Positions 51,997-61,573 of a DNA stretch of 64,000 nt are shown one piece after another (within the stretch, counting starts at the first letter, position 1; each line of letters opens with the position of its first letter). The stretch lies in the NCBI RefSeq assembly GCF_049274025.1, contig NZ_JBASRV010000010.1; one strand, 5' to 3'. The DNA comes from Miniphocaeibacter sp012841535 (GTDB taxonomy: Bacteria > Bacillota > Clostridia > Tissierellales > Peptoniphilaceae). The position numbers were made by a program, and so were the translations under genes. The notes beneath the pieces were generated by a model, which was not told where the DNA came from, did no database searches, and saw only the letters and a list, made by a program, of their open reading frames with translations.

Positions 51997-52164
51997 ATGG
52001 CTTATCATATAAATGATAGTTGTATAGCTTGTGGATCATGTTTACCAGAGTGTCCAGTTGATGCAATTGAAGAGGGAGATATCTATTCAATAGATCCAGA
52101 CTTATGTACTGATTGTGGATCATGTGCAGCTGTATGCCCAACTGATTCAATTGAAGCTGAATAA
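51997..52164 (+). CDS. 2[4Fe-4S] ferredoxin
   Basis: This short gene encodes 55 residues with two CxxCxxCxxxCP motifs, CIACGSCLPECPVDAI and CTDCGSCAAVCPTDSI, the clostridial-type pattern. It carries low-potential electrons for anaerobic metabolism. AAAGGGGG lies 8 nt before the ATG. It stands between ricT and a pyridoxal-kinase-like gene and ends at its own terminator. Confidence 0.96.
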   Translation: MAYHINDSCIACGSCLPECPVDAIEEGDIYSIDPDLCTDCGSCAAVCPTDSIEAE

Positions 52165-52200
52165 AATATATAGGGTATAATATATTTAAATAGGGGAAAG

Positions 52201-52225
52201 TGGAGCCTTTAATGGCTCCATTTTT
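52201..52225 (+). terminator. Ferredoxin terminator
   Basis: TGGAGCC (52201-52207) pairs with GGCTCCA (52214-52220) around TTTAAT, followed by five T residues. Confidence 0.9.
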
Positions 52226-52246
52226 ATTAATATATTTGGAGATAAA

Positions 52247-53110
52247 ATGAGTAAGAATAATATTGTTTTAATAAATGATAGACCAGGATATAGTAGAGTA
52301 GCTTTATCAGCTATGACACCAATTCTATACCATATGGGATATGGAGTGCTAAATCTTCCAACGGCTTTAGTTTCAAATACCTTAGACTATGGAGAGTTTG
52401 CTATTTTAGACACTACAGATTATATGGAAGAATGTATTGAGGTTTGGAAAAAACTTAATTTTAATGTTAATAGCATTTCAACAGGTTTTGTTTTAAATGA
52501 AAAACAAATAGATATTATTGAAAAGGTTATTTACATGAATAAAGAGTACAATCCTCTTGTTATGGTTGATCCAATTATGGCGGATAATGGTCAATTGTAC
52601 AATGGAATAGATAAAGATCGAATATCCATTATGAGAGAATTAATTGCAAATGCAGATTTAACTATTCCTAATATTACTGAAGCATATTTATTGTTGGAAA
52701 ATAGATTTAATAGGGTTTTTGTTGATACTAAAACAGAATTAAAGGATTTAGTAGATGGTATCCGAGAACAAGGTAGTAAATCTGTTGTTATAACAAGTGT
52801 AAAAGCAAGTAATGGGAAATATTATATTGCTGGCTATGATCATATATATAAAGAGTACTTTAAAATACCTTATGAAAAAATTTCTGTAAATTATCCGGGA
52901 ACAGGGGATATTTTTTCTGCAATAGTATTAGGATATGTATTAAAAAATGTAAAATTAATAGACGCAACAAGAATTGCTGCAGACTTTATTTATAATTCGA
53001 TACTTGAGTCAGAAAGAAATAATTTTGACAGAAAAGAAGGAATAAACTTAGAATTATATATTCACAATATAGACAAGGATTTTAGAAAGAAAGAGTGCCT
53101 AAAAAGTTAG
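52247..53110 (+). CDS. pdxK: Pyridoxal/pyridoxamine kinase, PfkB fold
   Basis: This 287-residue ribokinase-fold protein has NDRPGYSRVALSAMTPILYH at the start, VMVDPIMADNGQLY near 110, NITEAYLLL (about 143) and the anion-hole NYPGTGDIFSAIVLGY (about 219). This pattern is that of PdxY/PdxK-like kinases that phosphorylate vitamin B6 forms to pyridoxal phosphate. TTGGAGAT precedes the ATG. Monocistronic between two terminators. Confidence 0.85.
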   Translation: MSKNNIVLINDRPGYSRVALSAMTPILYHMGYGVLNLPTALVSNTLDYGEFAILDTTDYMEECIEVWKKLNFNVNSISTGFVLNEKQIDIIEKVIYMNKEYNPLVMVDPIMADNGQLYNGIDKDRISIMRELIANADLTIPNITEAYLLLENRFNRVFVDTKTELKDLVDGIREQGSKSVVITSVKASNGKYYIAGYDHIYKEYFKIPYEKISVNYPGTGDIFSAIVLGYVLKNVKLIDATRIAADFIYNSILESERNNFDRKEGINLELYIHNIDKDFRKKECLKS

Positions 53111-53140
53111 ATTTAGAACTAACCTATAGGTGCTTTTTTT
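53095..53140 (+). terminator. pdxK terminator overlapping the gene end
   Basis: GTGCCTA (53095-53101) pairs with TAGGTGC (53127-53133) through two wobbles; inside, GTTAG (53106-53110) pairs with CTAAC (53119-53123). Seven T residues follow. The left arm is within the last codons. Confidence 0.78.
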
Positions 53141-53226
53141 ATAAAATTTTTTATTAAGTTTATTTTTAGTTTTTCCACTATATATAATATAATAATAAGA
53201 TAGGGTTAAATAAAATAGGAGAAATT

Positions 53227-53943
53227 ATGAAATTAAATTATATACCTGGTACTAATTATAAAATATATACTGACAGTGAAAAATTTTCATTTGGAATTGA
53301 TGCAATTTTATTATCTGATTTTGCTAAAACTAAGAAAAATAGTAGGGTTTTAGAAATTGGTGGAGGAACGGGAATAATATCTTTAAGAATGAATTATTTA
53401 TATTCACCAAAAAACATAGCTTGTGTAGAGATTCAAAAAGATAATTTTGAAATTTTATCTGAAAATATAAAGTTAAATAAATTACAAGATTGTATTAATC
53501 CAATTAATGAAGATATAAACAATTGCTATAATTTAATAAAAAATGATTCACTAGATGTAATAGTTACGAATCCACCCTATTATAAGCTTAATCATGGTAT
53601 AAAAAATAATGATATGAATCAATTTATTTCTAGATATGAGGTATATTTAACACTGGAAGATATTTTTAAGTTCGCAAAGTTAAAGTTAAAATCCAATGGA
53701 ATTTTATATATGATTAATAGACCAAGAAGACTTGTAGATATTTTATACTATGGTAGAAAATATAAGATGGAACCAAAAAAAATAGTTCCTGTAATTTCAA
53801 GAAAAACAGAGGAACCAAAGATGATTTTACTTAAATTTGTTAAAAATGGTCGTAGTGACTTTGTTTTTGAAAAACCATTAATTATTTACAATGACGAAAA
53901 TGAATATACAGATAGAATAAAGAGGATTTATTATGGACAATAA
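53227..53943 (+). CDS. trmN6: tRNA1(Val) adenine-N6-methyltransferase (TrmN6/YabB family)
   Basis: This 238-residue SAM-dependent methyltransferase has FSFGIDAILLSDFA, the SAM loop VLEIGGGTGIIS (about 39-50) and the catalytic NPPYYK (about 117-122). It methylates an adenine in tRNA. ATAGGAGAA precedes the ATG. It overlaps rsmI by 11 nt, the same pairing as yabB-yabC in Bacillus. Confidence 0.9.
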   Translation: MKLNYIPGTNYKIYTDSEKFSFGIDAILLSDFAKTKKNSRVLEIGGGTGIISLRMNYLYSPKNIACVEIQKDNFEILSENIKLNKLQDCINPINEDINNCYNLIKNDSLDVIVTNPPYYKLNHGIKNNDMNQFISRYEVYLTLEDIFKFAKLKLKSNGILYMINRPRRLVDILYYGRKYKMEPKKIVPVISRKTEEPKMILLKFVKNGRSDFVFEKPLIIYNDENEYTDRIKRIYYGQ

Positions 53944-54751
53944 ACTATACATAGTTCCAACACCTATTGGAAACTTAAAAGATATAACCTTAAGAGCTTT
54001 AGAGGTATTAAAAGAAGTAGATATTATTTACTGTGAAGATACAAGAAATACAATAAAGCTATTAAACCACTATAATATAAAAAACGATTTAAAATCCTAT
54101 CATGAACATAATGAAAAATTAAGAACTGAAGAAATTGCAAATGAAATACACGATGGACTTAGCATTGCTATTGTTAGTGATGCAGGAATGCCTGGAATAT
54201 CGGACCCGGGACATACTATTATAAAGTATTTTATTGAAAATAATTTAGACTATGAGGTTTTACCTGGCGCTACAGCAAGTATTACTGCCTTAGTTTCATC
54301 TGGACTGGATAATGACAAATTTGCTTTTTTAGGTTTTGTTCCTAGGGAAAAGAAAAATATAAAGGATTTTTATGAAAAATTAGATAATTTATATATGACA
54401 TCTATAATCTATGAATCGGTACATAGAATAAAGAGTACTTTAAAAAAACTTGCAGAATTATATCCTAATAGAAAGGTTGTTGTTTGTAGGGAATTAACTA
54501 AAATCTATGAAGAAAAAATTTCCGGTACTTGTAATGAAGTCTATAATATTTTTCAAAACAAGGACAATATTAAGGGTGAATTTGTTATAGTTTTAGATAA
54601 GGCTGAAATAAAGGAAGAATTATTGGATATTAGGGAACTCTTATTAAAAGAAATAAACAATGGTTTGTCGAAAAAGGAATCAGTTAAGGTTGTTGTAAGT
54701 AAATATGGCTTAAATAAAAATGAGGTCTACAAAATAAGTTTAGAATTATAG
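53933..54751 (+). CDS. rsmI: 16S rRNA (cytidine1402-2'-O)-methyltransferase
   Basis: This 272-residue tetrapyrrole-methylase-fold enzyme begins KLYIVPTPIGNLKDITLRAL. It has IYCEDTRNTIKLL, SDAGMPGISDPG (about 83-94) and LPGATASITAL. It modifies the ribosomal P site. AGAGGATTT precedes the ATG. Its stop is read directly into the nurA ribosome site. Confidence 0.96.
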   Translation: MDNKLYIVPTPIGNLKDITLRALEVLKEVDIIYCEDTRNTIKLLNHYNIKNDLKSYHEHNEKLRTEEIANEIHDGLSIAIVSDAGMPGISDPGHTIIKYFIENNLDYEVLPGATASITALVSSGLDNDKFAFLGFVPREKKNIKDFYEKLDNLYMTSIIYESVHRIKSTLKKLAELYPNRKVVVCRELTKIYEEKISGTCNEVYNIFQNKDNIKGEFVIVLDKAEIKEELLDIRELLLKEINNGLSKKESVKVVVSKYGLNKNEVYKISLEL

Positions 54752-54760
54752 GTGATTTTT

Positions 54761-55720
54761 TTGGAAGAAAAATTAATTGAGGAATTAAAGAAATTAAATG
54801 GTTTTTTAATAGAAAAATATTATTCAGTAAACAAATATAACAGAGAAGAAAAAAGAAATTTACTTGGAAAAGTAGGAAGTTTCATGAATATAAATTCCCT
54901 TTTAACTGATGAGTTAAAAAACATAAAAAAGGCTGGTGGAGTTGTTGCAGTAGATGGCTCTACGAATAAATATGGTGGGGCCTTTCCCCATTATATTCAG
55001 ATGTTTAAGGCTGTAGCTAGTTTAGGACTTAGGGAAAATGAAAATATAGAAATAGCGGACTTATACTGTCCTTTAATAGATAAGGGAAGTATTTACGAAG
55101 AGAAAAAAATAATAGATAGAAAATTAGCACAAACAGAATTAAAAGTTGCAATAGAAGCTGTGAAAAAAAGTCCTAAAATTATAATTATGGATGGTTCCTT
55201 AATACGGTATAGAATATTGGCTGAAGAGTTATGGACTAGGTTAAAAGATTTAGTAATTGAAAATAATATTATTTTAATAGGTGTAGTTGAAGATATTAAA
55301 ACATCTATAATCTATGATAATATATATAAGATAAAGGGTGAAAATGATACTACTGTTGCAATATATGATAGGGAATTTATTTTTGATGCTTTAAATTATT
55401 TAGAAGCATTATATTTAAACAAACAAAAAAAAGGTAAGGACAGTTTTGGTTTTAGGTCGACTTTCTTTAGAAGTAGTAAAGCTCCATCGGCTATAGCGGT
55501 AGATATTTTAGAAGAACAAGAAGCTTATTTGGAACTTAGTTTGTCATTAATTGCATCAATAACCGATATAAATAGTAGAGGGATTCCTTTTATATTGGAT
55601 ATTGCTGATGTACAAGCAAGAATTACAAATGATTTAATTAAACAATTAATAAAGAATTATATAGATGTAGAATTTTATGAAAAGTTATTTAATGCCCAAA
55701 GATTTAAAAGGAGTTTTTAA
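54761..55720 (+). CDS. nurA: NurA-family nuclease
   Basis: I choose the TTG at 54761 (319 residues) since AGGTGA lies 5 nt before it; a GTG at 54752 directly after the rsmI stop has no site. The NurA core has GVVAVDGSTNKYGGAFPHYI, with catalytic Asp near 65, IIIMDGSLIRYR near 145 and a C-terminal IPFILDIADVQARI. NurA is a 5'-3' exo- and endonuclease acting with HerA in DNA end resection. The stop overlaps the herA ATG by one base, so both products form together. Confidence 0.87.
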   Translation: MEEKLIEELKKLNGFLIEKYYSVNKYNREEKRNLLGKVGSFMNINSLLTDELKNIKKAGGVVAVDGSTNKYGGAFPHYIQMFKAVASLGLRENENIEIADLYCPLIDKGSIYEEKKIIDRKLAQTELKVAIEAVKKSPKIIIMDGSLIRYRILAEELWTRLKDLVIENNIILIGVVEDIKTSIIYDNIYKIKGENDTTVAIYDREFIFDALNYLEALYLNKQKKGKDSFGFRSTFFRSSKAPSAIAVDILEEQEAYLELSLSLIASITDINSRGIPFILDIADVQARITNDLIKQLIKNYIDVEFYEKLFNAQRFKRSF

Positions 55721-57573
55721 TGGATATTAAAATAATTGGTATGACAGATCAACAGGAAGCATATATTGGTTCAAATTCAAGAAAATTTAGAATAAATGAA
55801 TTTTTAATAATTGAAGATGTAGACCAAGGAGATATTTTAGGAGAAGTTGTTGAAGTTCATACCTATAATAGATATATTCCCATGGCAAATGATGGGGAAG
55901 TTATAGATAATAATTTAATAAAAAACCTAAGTGTATTAGGCTTTAATCTGGAAGATGGAACAATTTATTTAGGTAAAATTAGATTATTGGAAGAAGCAAA
56001 TTATCCTATAGAAACTGGATCAAATTGTCGGGTTCCTAAATTTAAAGAAGTAAAGAAATACTTTATTTCAACGGATTTAAATAAGGGATTAAATATTGGT
56101 GTAATTAGAAATACAGATGATATTTATGAAAATATAGATGAAGAGTTTGTGGACTTATCATTAACCTTGGAAAACAAAAAGTTAATTAAACAAAAGGAAG
56201 TACCCTATATATTAAATCTTTATGATATGCATGAGTATCCTCATGTAGGAATATTTGGAGGCTCCGGCTCTGGTAAATCCTTTGGTTTAAGGGTTGTATT
56301 AGAGGAGTTAATGAATAAAAATATACCAACTTTAGTATTGGATCCCCATTATGAAATGGATTTTTCAGAAAAACTAAAATCCGACTATGGAAGGGATTAT
56401 ACAAATTTATTTTCAAAGTTTACAATTGGTGAAAACATTGGAATAGATTTTAAAAAAATATCCAGTAGAGATTTAAAGAATTTACTTCAAACTTCTTCAA
56501 GGTTATCTGAAGCTATGGAAAATGTAGTTGATAATTTACATAAACCCCAAGACAGTTTATTAACTTTTGAACAAAGACTTGAAAGATTAAAAAAGGGCCA
56601 GGAGTTAGGCTCATCTTTAAATATAAAAAAGGAAATAGAAGCTACTGATAATACAGAGGAGAAAAAATATTTAAACAAGGTTTTAGCTACCTATGAAAAA
56701 TTAAACGACAAGTCACCACCATCATCTGTAGCAGGTGTATCATGGAGATTTGATAGATTAAAAAAACTAGGAATATTTGAACATAACTCAATTAATGCAG
56801 AGGAAGCTTTAAAATCTAATAAATTAGTGGTAATACAGGGAAGTATAAAAATAATTCAAGTGTTTTCAACCTTTTTAATAAATTCAGTTTATGAAAAAAG
56901 AAGAAATTACAAGGATGCTATAATAAATAATAGTGAAGAGGATTATTTCCCACCATTTTTTATTATTACTGATGAGGCACATAATTTTGCTCCCCAATCT
57001 AAAGATGGTGCTTCAGAATCGCCATCAAAGTATATTTTACGGGAAATTGCTCAAGAAGGTAGAAAATATGGAGTATTTTTAATTTTAGCAACACAAAGAC
57101 CTTCTCTTTTAGATAGTACAATTACAGCACAACTTAATACTAAATTTATTTTTAGAACAACAAGAGCAAATGACATACAAACAATTAAGGAAGAAACGGA
57201 CTTAAGTATTGAACAGACTAAAAGACTTCCTTATTTAAAAACTGGAGATGTTTTTTTATCGGAATCGGCTATTGGAAGAACTATGTATGTAAGAATAAGG
57301 GCGGCCCATACAATAACGCCACATAAAGAAAATCCATTTATAGAATTAGAAAATAGACTAAAAACAGATAATGATGATATTATGGAAGTAATAGATAATT
57401 ATTTACCTATATCCAGTAATGACTTTTATGATTTAACTAAAGAAATTCAAGATGATACAGGCTTAGTATATACAATAGATCAGTTAAGAAATATTTTAGA
57501 CAATTTAGTTTTAAGAGAACTATTAACAGTTAAGAAAACTTTTTTAGGGGATAAGTATGAAAAATTTAAATAA
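55720..57573 (+). CDS. herA: HerA-family hexameric DNA translocase
   Basis: This 617-residue protein has an N-terminal HAS-barrel-like region (about 1-110), Walker A GIFGGSGSGKSFG (about 177-189), a helical insert (about 240-330), Walker B IITDEAHNFAP (about 417), ATQRPSLLD sensor (about 458) and a C-terminal winged region. HerA/FtsK-type hexamers pump DNA and work with NurA at broken ends. AAGGAG lies within nurA. It overlaps the thioesterase gene by 17 nt. Confidence 0.88.
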   Translation: MDIKIIGMTDQQEAYIGSNSRKFRINEFLIIEDVDQGDILGEVVEVHTYNRYIPMANDGEVIDNNLIKNLSVLGFNLEDGTIYLGKIRLLEEANYPIETGSNCRVPKFKEVKKYFISTDLNKGLNIGVIRNTDDIYENIDEEFVDLSLTLENKKLIKQKEVPYILNLYDMHEYPHVGIFGGSGSGKSFGLRVVLEELMNKNIPTLVLDPHYEMDFSEKLKSDYGRDYTNLFSKFTIGENIGIDFKKISSRDLKNLLQTSSRLSEAMENVVDNLHKPQDSLLTFEQRLERLKKGQELGSSLNIKKEIEATDNTEEKKYLNKVLATYEKLNDKSPPSSVAGVSWRFDRLKKLGIFEHNSINAEEALKSNKLVVIQGSIKIIQVFSTFLINSVYEKRRNYKDAIINNSEEDYFPPFFIITDEAHNFAPQSKDGASESPSKYILREIAQEGRKYGVFLILATQRPSLLDSTITAQLNTKFIFRTTRANDIQTIKEETDLSIEQTKRLPYLKTGDVFLSESAIGRTMYVRIRAAHTITPHKENPFIELENRLKTDNDDIMEVIDNYLPISSNDFYDLTKEIQDDTGLVYTIDQLRNILDNLVLRELLTVKKTFLGDKYEKFK

Positions 57574-58300
57574 AAATATGTACCATTCAGAAAATTATAA
57601 AATATATAGTTTTAATTGTAATGAAAATGGAGAGGCAAGTTATCAATCCTTAGTTCAATATATGATTGAAACCTCCATAGAACAAACAAATATCGTAATG
57701 AAAAACAACCATGATTTTGATGATTATTTTTGGGTTATATACCAATGGGATATTGATTTTATTAAAAGGCCAAAAATGGGAGATGAAATAATAATAGAAA
57801 CAGTGTCAGCAGGAGCTAAAAAATTCTATGCCTATAGAAACTTTACTATATTTGATGAAGAAGGAAATGTTTTTGTTCAAGCAAAATCCAAGTGGTTGTT
57901 ATTAAATAAAAATAGAAAAATGCCAGTAAGAGTACCTGATGAATTAATTAATCTCTATGGTAAAGATGAAAGTCTGGAAGTTATTAATGGGGAATTTGAT
58001 TTTAATAAAGATTTAGAATTTACAACTGAAATGGATTTTAGAATTCGTAAATCCGATATAGATACAAATAAACATGTTAATAATGCAAAATATATTGATT
58101 GGATTTTAGAAACCTTTAACGGATATAAAAAAATAGATAAAATTCAATTAACCTATAAAAAAGAAACAAGGTATGGAGAAGAAATTAAGTCAAAATCCAC
58201 AGAGTTATTAGAAGAAAACGGCAATAAGGTAATGTACAATATTATAGAAGACAGTGAAGGAAATGTGAAAACCTTAAGTAAAATATATTTAGGAGATTAA
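57557..58300 (+). CDS. Acyl-ACP thioesterase
   Basis: This 247-residue protein has two hot-dog folds. The second carries the catalytic region IDTNKHVNNAKYIDWILE (about 175-192), the FatA/FatB-like signature of bacterial acyl-ACP thioesterases. The first begins YHSENYKIYSFNCNENGEAS. It releases fatty acids from acyl carrier protein. GGGGATAAGT precedes the ATG inside herA. It lies 1 bp before the S8 protease gene. Confidence 0.9.
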   Translation: MKNLNKNMYHSENYKIYSFNCNENGEASYQSLVQYMIETSIEQTNIVMKNNHDFDDYFWVIYQWDIDFIKRPKMGDEIIIETVSAGAKKFYAYRNFTIFDEEGNVFVQAKSKWLLLNKNRKMPVRVPDELINLYGKDESLEVINGEFDFNKDLEFTTEMDFRIRKSDIDTNKHVNNAKYIDWILETFNGYKKIDKIQLTYKKETRYGEEIKSKSTELLEENGNKVMYNIIEDSEGNVKTLSKIYLGD

Positions 58301-58301
58301 A

Positions 58302-60614
58302 ATGAAAAAGTTATTAAGTAGGGTATTATTAGTTGCTATTTTATTAACGTCGCTTAATATTAATACTAGCTATGCAGAAGAAAATAAAATAGAAAATAGT
58401 CTTGTAGATAAAATAAATAATAATGAAGTAGTAGATGTATTGGTAGATGTTAAAAATACAGAAGAAATAAAAACTGTTGTAAATTTAAAAGACAGTAAGG
58501 AGAAAAATATATCTGATAGGAAACAGTATATTGATGAAATAGAAAACAATGCAGAGAAATCACAAAAAGAAATTATTGATTTTTTAGAAGAAAATATTAA
58601 AAATAAGAATGTAAAAGAATATGAAAGTTTTTATATAACCAATACTTTACATATTGTAGGTAATGGAAAAACTATAGGAGAGTTAGCAAAAAACGAAAAT
58701 GTTTTATATATTGAAGAAAATAAAGAGGCTAAATTAAATACTGAAAATAATCTTTTTGATGAATCAGAGCTTGCATCTAACAATAGATGGAATTTTAAAA
58801 ATACAAAAATAGACGATGTATATAATAAATATAATTTAAAAGGCTCAGGAGTAGTTATTGGGTTTTTAGATAGTGGAGTAGATTATAAACATAAGGAGTT
58901 ATATGACAATTGGAGAGGAAATACAGACGGAGTTGAATATAGCTGGTATGATGTATATAACAGAAGTGAATATCCAGAAGATGGAGAAATGTCAGGACAT
59001 GGTACAGCTATAGCAGGAGTTGCTGTTGGAAAAACCGTAGGAGTTGCACCTGAAGCACAGTGGATAGCAGCAAGGGCTTTTCAAGGAAAAAGAACTAAGA
59101 ATTCAGATATTTTAAAAGCGGCAGAATGGTTTTTGGCTCCTGGTGGTAGAGCTGATATGGCTCCAGACATTATTAATAACTCTTGGGGTGAAAATACAAA
59201 TAGTAGATGGTTCGATAAAATGCTAGCATCATGGATTGCAGCAGGTATAACACCGGTATTTGCTTCAGGAAATAATCAGAATGGAGAAACTAAAGCTGGC
59301 TCTATAGAATATCCGGCGTCTAGTTTAGATGTTATTTCAGTAGGAGCAGTTGATGAAGGAAATATAATAGGCTATTTTTCCAAAAAGGGTCCTTCGAATT
59401 TAGATAATAGTAAAAATATTATTAAGCCAGAAGTAGTAGCTCCAGGAATAGGAGTTTATACAAGTGAACCAGGAGATATATATTCCTATTGGACTGGAAC
59501 TTCAATAGCAGCACCAAATGTTTCAGGAATTATAGCGTTGTTGCTTGAGGCTAATATGACATTGACAACATCAGAAGTGAAAAATATCATATCTGTTACA
59601 GCAAAGCCTTTAACAGATAGTAGAAATTCAGTTTCTCCTAATATGACCTATGGCTATGGTTTAGTAAATGCATTAGAGGCTGTTGAATTAGCATATAACT
59701 ACTCAAGTTATTCAAATATTAAGAGAATAGCTGGTTCAAATAGAAATGTTACTGCTACAGAAATAGCAAATAATTTTTATAGCCAAACAGATACAGTTTA
59801 TATAACCAATGGAAATTTATATGCAGATGGTCTAAGTATGGGTTCATTAACTAAAGCCAATAACGGACCTTTACTATTAACAGACAAGGATTCAATTAGC
59901 GCAAACTTAGATAGTACTTTAAAATCATTATCGCCAAGTAAAATAGTTGTAATTGGTGGGAACAATGCAGTTTCTTCTAAAGTAGAAAGAAATTTAAAAA
60001 ATTATACTAACAATGTAGAGAGAATAAGCGGTAGCACAAGAGTAGACACGTCTATAGAAATAGCAAAAAGAGTTAGACAAACAGAGAAAACCAACAGTAT
60101 ATTTTTAGTTAATGGATATATAGAGGCGGATTCAATTAATATAGTATCTGTTTCCAGTCGAGACGGAATACCTGTTTTGTTTACCGATGCAAATAAACTT
60201 CCATCTCAAATAAAAAATTATATTAAAAATGAAAATATCAGTAATGTTACAATAATTGGTGGAGAAAATACCGTAGGCAGTAATGTAGTAAGGGAATTGA
60301 AAAACATAGGAGTTACTGTAAGTCGAATTAGTGGAAGTGATAGATATGCAACAGGTGTAGAAGTTAATAAAATATACCATGAAGATAGTAATACAGTATT
60401 TTGTGCAAATGGAATTAATATAGCAGATGCTTTATCTGTAGGACCTGTTGCTGGTAGCTTAAAAGCACAAATTCAAATATTGCCAACTAATAGTATACCT
60501 GAAAGTGTAAATTCATATTTTTCAGGGAAAATCATAGAGGAATACTATATATTAGGTGGAGGTAACTCTATATCTAATAAAAATGCATATAATTTATATA
60601 GATTATTTCAATAG
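58302..60614 (+). CDS. Subtilisin-like serine protease with cell-wall-binding repeats
   Basis: This 770-residue secreted protein has a signal peptide (about 1-26, ending SYAEE) and a charged propeptide-like region (about 27-150). The S8 domain has the triad in IGFLDSGVDYKHKEL (about 190), SGHGTAIAGVA (about 234) and GTSIAAPNVSG (about 401). Three cell-wall-binding type 2 repeats (about 475-770) open with RIAGSNRNVTATEIAN, RISGSTRVDTSIEIAK and RISGSDRYATGVEVNK. The repeats hold it at the surface. TTAGGAG precedes the ATG. Confidence 0.92.
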   Translation: MKKLLSRVLLVAILLTSLNINTSYAEENKIENSLVDKINNNEVVDVLVDVKNTEEIKTVVNLKDSKEKNISDRKQYIDEIENNAEKSQKEIIDFLEENIKNKNVKEYESFYITNTLHIVGNGKTIGELAKNENVLYIEENKEAKLNTENNLFDESELASNNRWNFKNTKIDDVYNKYNLKGSGVVIGFLDSGVDYKHKELYDNWRGNTDGVEYSWYDVYNRSEYPEDGEMSGHGTAIAGVAVGKTVGVAPEAQWIAARAFQGKRTKNSDILKAAEWFLAPGGRADMAPDIINNSWGENTNSRWFDKMLASWIAAGITPVFASGNNQNGETKAGSIEYPASSLDVISVGAVDEGNIIGYFSKKGPSNLDNSKNIIKPEVVAPGIGVYTSEPGDIYSYWTGTSIAAPNVSGIIALLLEANMTLTTSEVKNIISVTAKPLTDSRNSVSPNMTYGYGLVNALEAVELAYNYSSYSNIKRIAGSNRNVTATEIANNFYSQTDTVYITNGNLYADGLSMGSLTKANNGPLLLTDKDSISANLDSTLKSLSPSKIVVIGGNNAVSSKVERNLKNYTNNVERISGSTRVDTSIEIAKRVRQTEKTNSIFLVNGYIEADSINIVSVSSRDGIPVLFTDANKLPSQIKNYIKNENISNVTIIGGENTVGSNVVRELKNIGVTVSRISGSDRYATGVEVNKIYHEDSNTVFCANGINIADALSVGPVAGSLKAQIQILPTNSIPESVNSYFSGKIIEEYYILGGGNSISNKNAYNLYRLFQ

Positions 60615-60622
60615 GAGATATT

Positions 60623-61396
60623 ATGAAAGAAAAACTTTTAACAGATAGACAATTTCATATTGACTTAGAAAAGGGAGATGTTGGTAAATACGTTTTATTA
60701 CCTGGAGATCCTAAAAGGTGTAAATTAATAGCAGATTATTTTGACAATCCAAAACTAGTAGCAGATAAGAGAGAATTTGTAACATATACAGGATTTTTAG
60801 ATGGAGAAAAAGTTTCTGTTACTTCCACTGGAATAGGAGGTCCTTCAACTGCCATTGCAGTTGAGGAACTATGTAATATAGGAGCAGATACTTTTATTAG
60901 AGTAGGAACATGTGGTGGCATGGATTTAGCTGTAAAATCAGGAGATTTAGTTGTTGCTACAGGTGCTATAAGAATGGATGGTACATCAAAGGAATATACT
61001 CCCCTTGAATATCCAGCTGTGTCAGATTTTGATTTAACAAATTCATTAGTTGAAGCTTGTAAAGTAAATAATAATTCATTTCATGTAGGAGTAGTTCAAA
61101 GCAAGGATTCTTTTTATGGTCAACATAGTCCTCATAATAAACCAGTGTCCTATGGTTTGGAAAATAAGTGGGAAGCTTGGAAAAAGGCAGGATGTTTGGC
61201 TTCAGAAATGGAAGCGTCAACACTCTTTATTGTTTCAAGCTATAGAAGAAAAAGAGCAGCTGCAATATTTTTATGCATTAATAATCAGGAACGTGTAAAA
61301 GAAGGTTTGGAAAATAAAGTAGTTGAAGATGTGGACCTAGCTATAAAAACAGCAATAGAGGCCTTAAGAATTCAAATTAAAAAAGATAAAAAATAG
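60623..61396 (+). CDS. udp: Uridine phosphorylase
   Basis: This 257-residue enzyme has VLLPGDPKRCKLIADYF, the phosphate- and ribose-site TGIGGPSTAIAVEEL (about 71) and RVGTCGGMD (about 93), and the Udp-type SEMEAS (about 194). It splits uridine to uracil and ribose-1-phosphate. AGGAGAT precedes the ATG, 8 bp after the protease gene. It is probably cotranscribed with it, since no terminator lies between. Confidence 0.93.
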   Translation: MKEKLLTDRQFHIDLEKGDVGKYVLLPGDPKRCKLIADYFDNPKLVADKREFVTYTGFLDGEKVSVTSTGIGGPSTAIAVEELCNIGADTFIRVGTCGGMDLAVKSGDLVVATGAIRMDGTSKEYTPLEYPAVSDFDLTNSLVEACKVNNNSFHVGVVQSKDSFYGQHSPHNKPVSYGLENKWEAWKKAGCLASEMEASTLFIVSSYRRKRAAAIFLCINNQERVKEGLENKVVEDVDLAIKTAIEALRIQIKKDKK

Positions 61397-61401
61397 AAGA
61401 G

Positions 61402-61438
61402 AGAGTTTAACTTTTTTCATATAAGTTAAACTCTTTTT
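61402..61438 (+). terminator. udp terminator
   Basis: AGAGTTTAACTT (61402-61413) pairs perfectly with AAGTTAAACTCT (61423-61434), then T residues. The following stretch to 61573 holds only AT-rich sequence with no certain promoter. Confidence 0.9.
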
Positions 61439-61573
61439 GTGTAAAATAAAAATAAATTGTATATTTAATTATATTTGTAATATAATAACTAAATAATAAA
61501 AAATATTGAGATTTGATTGCAATACTATTTTTTAGGTATATATTTATATGGTATTATATTATTGAGGTGAAAG

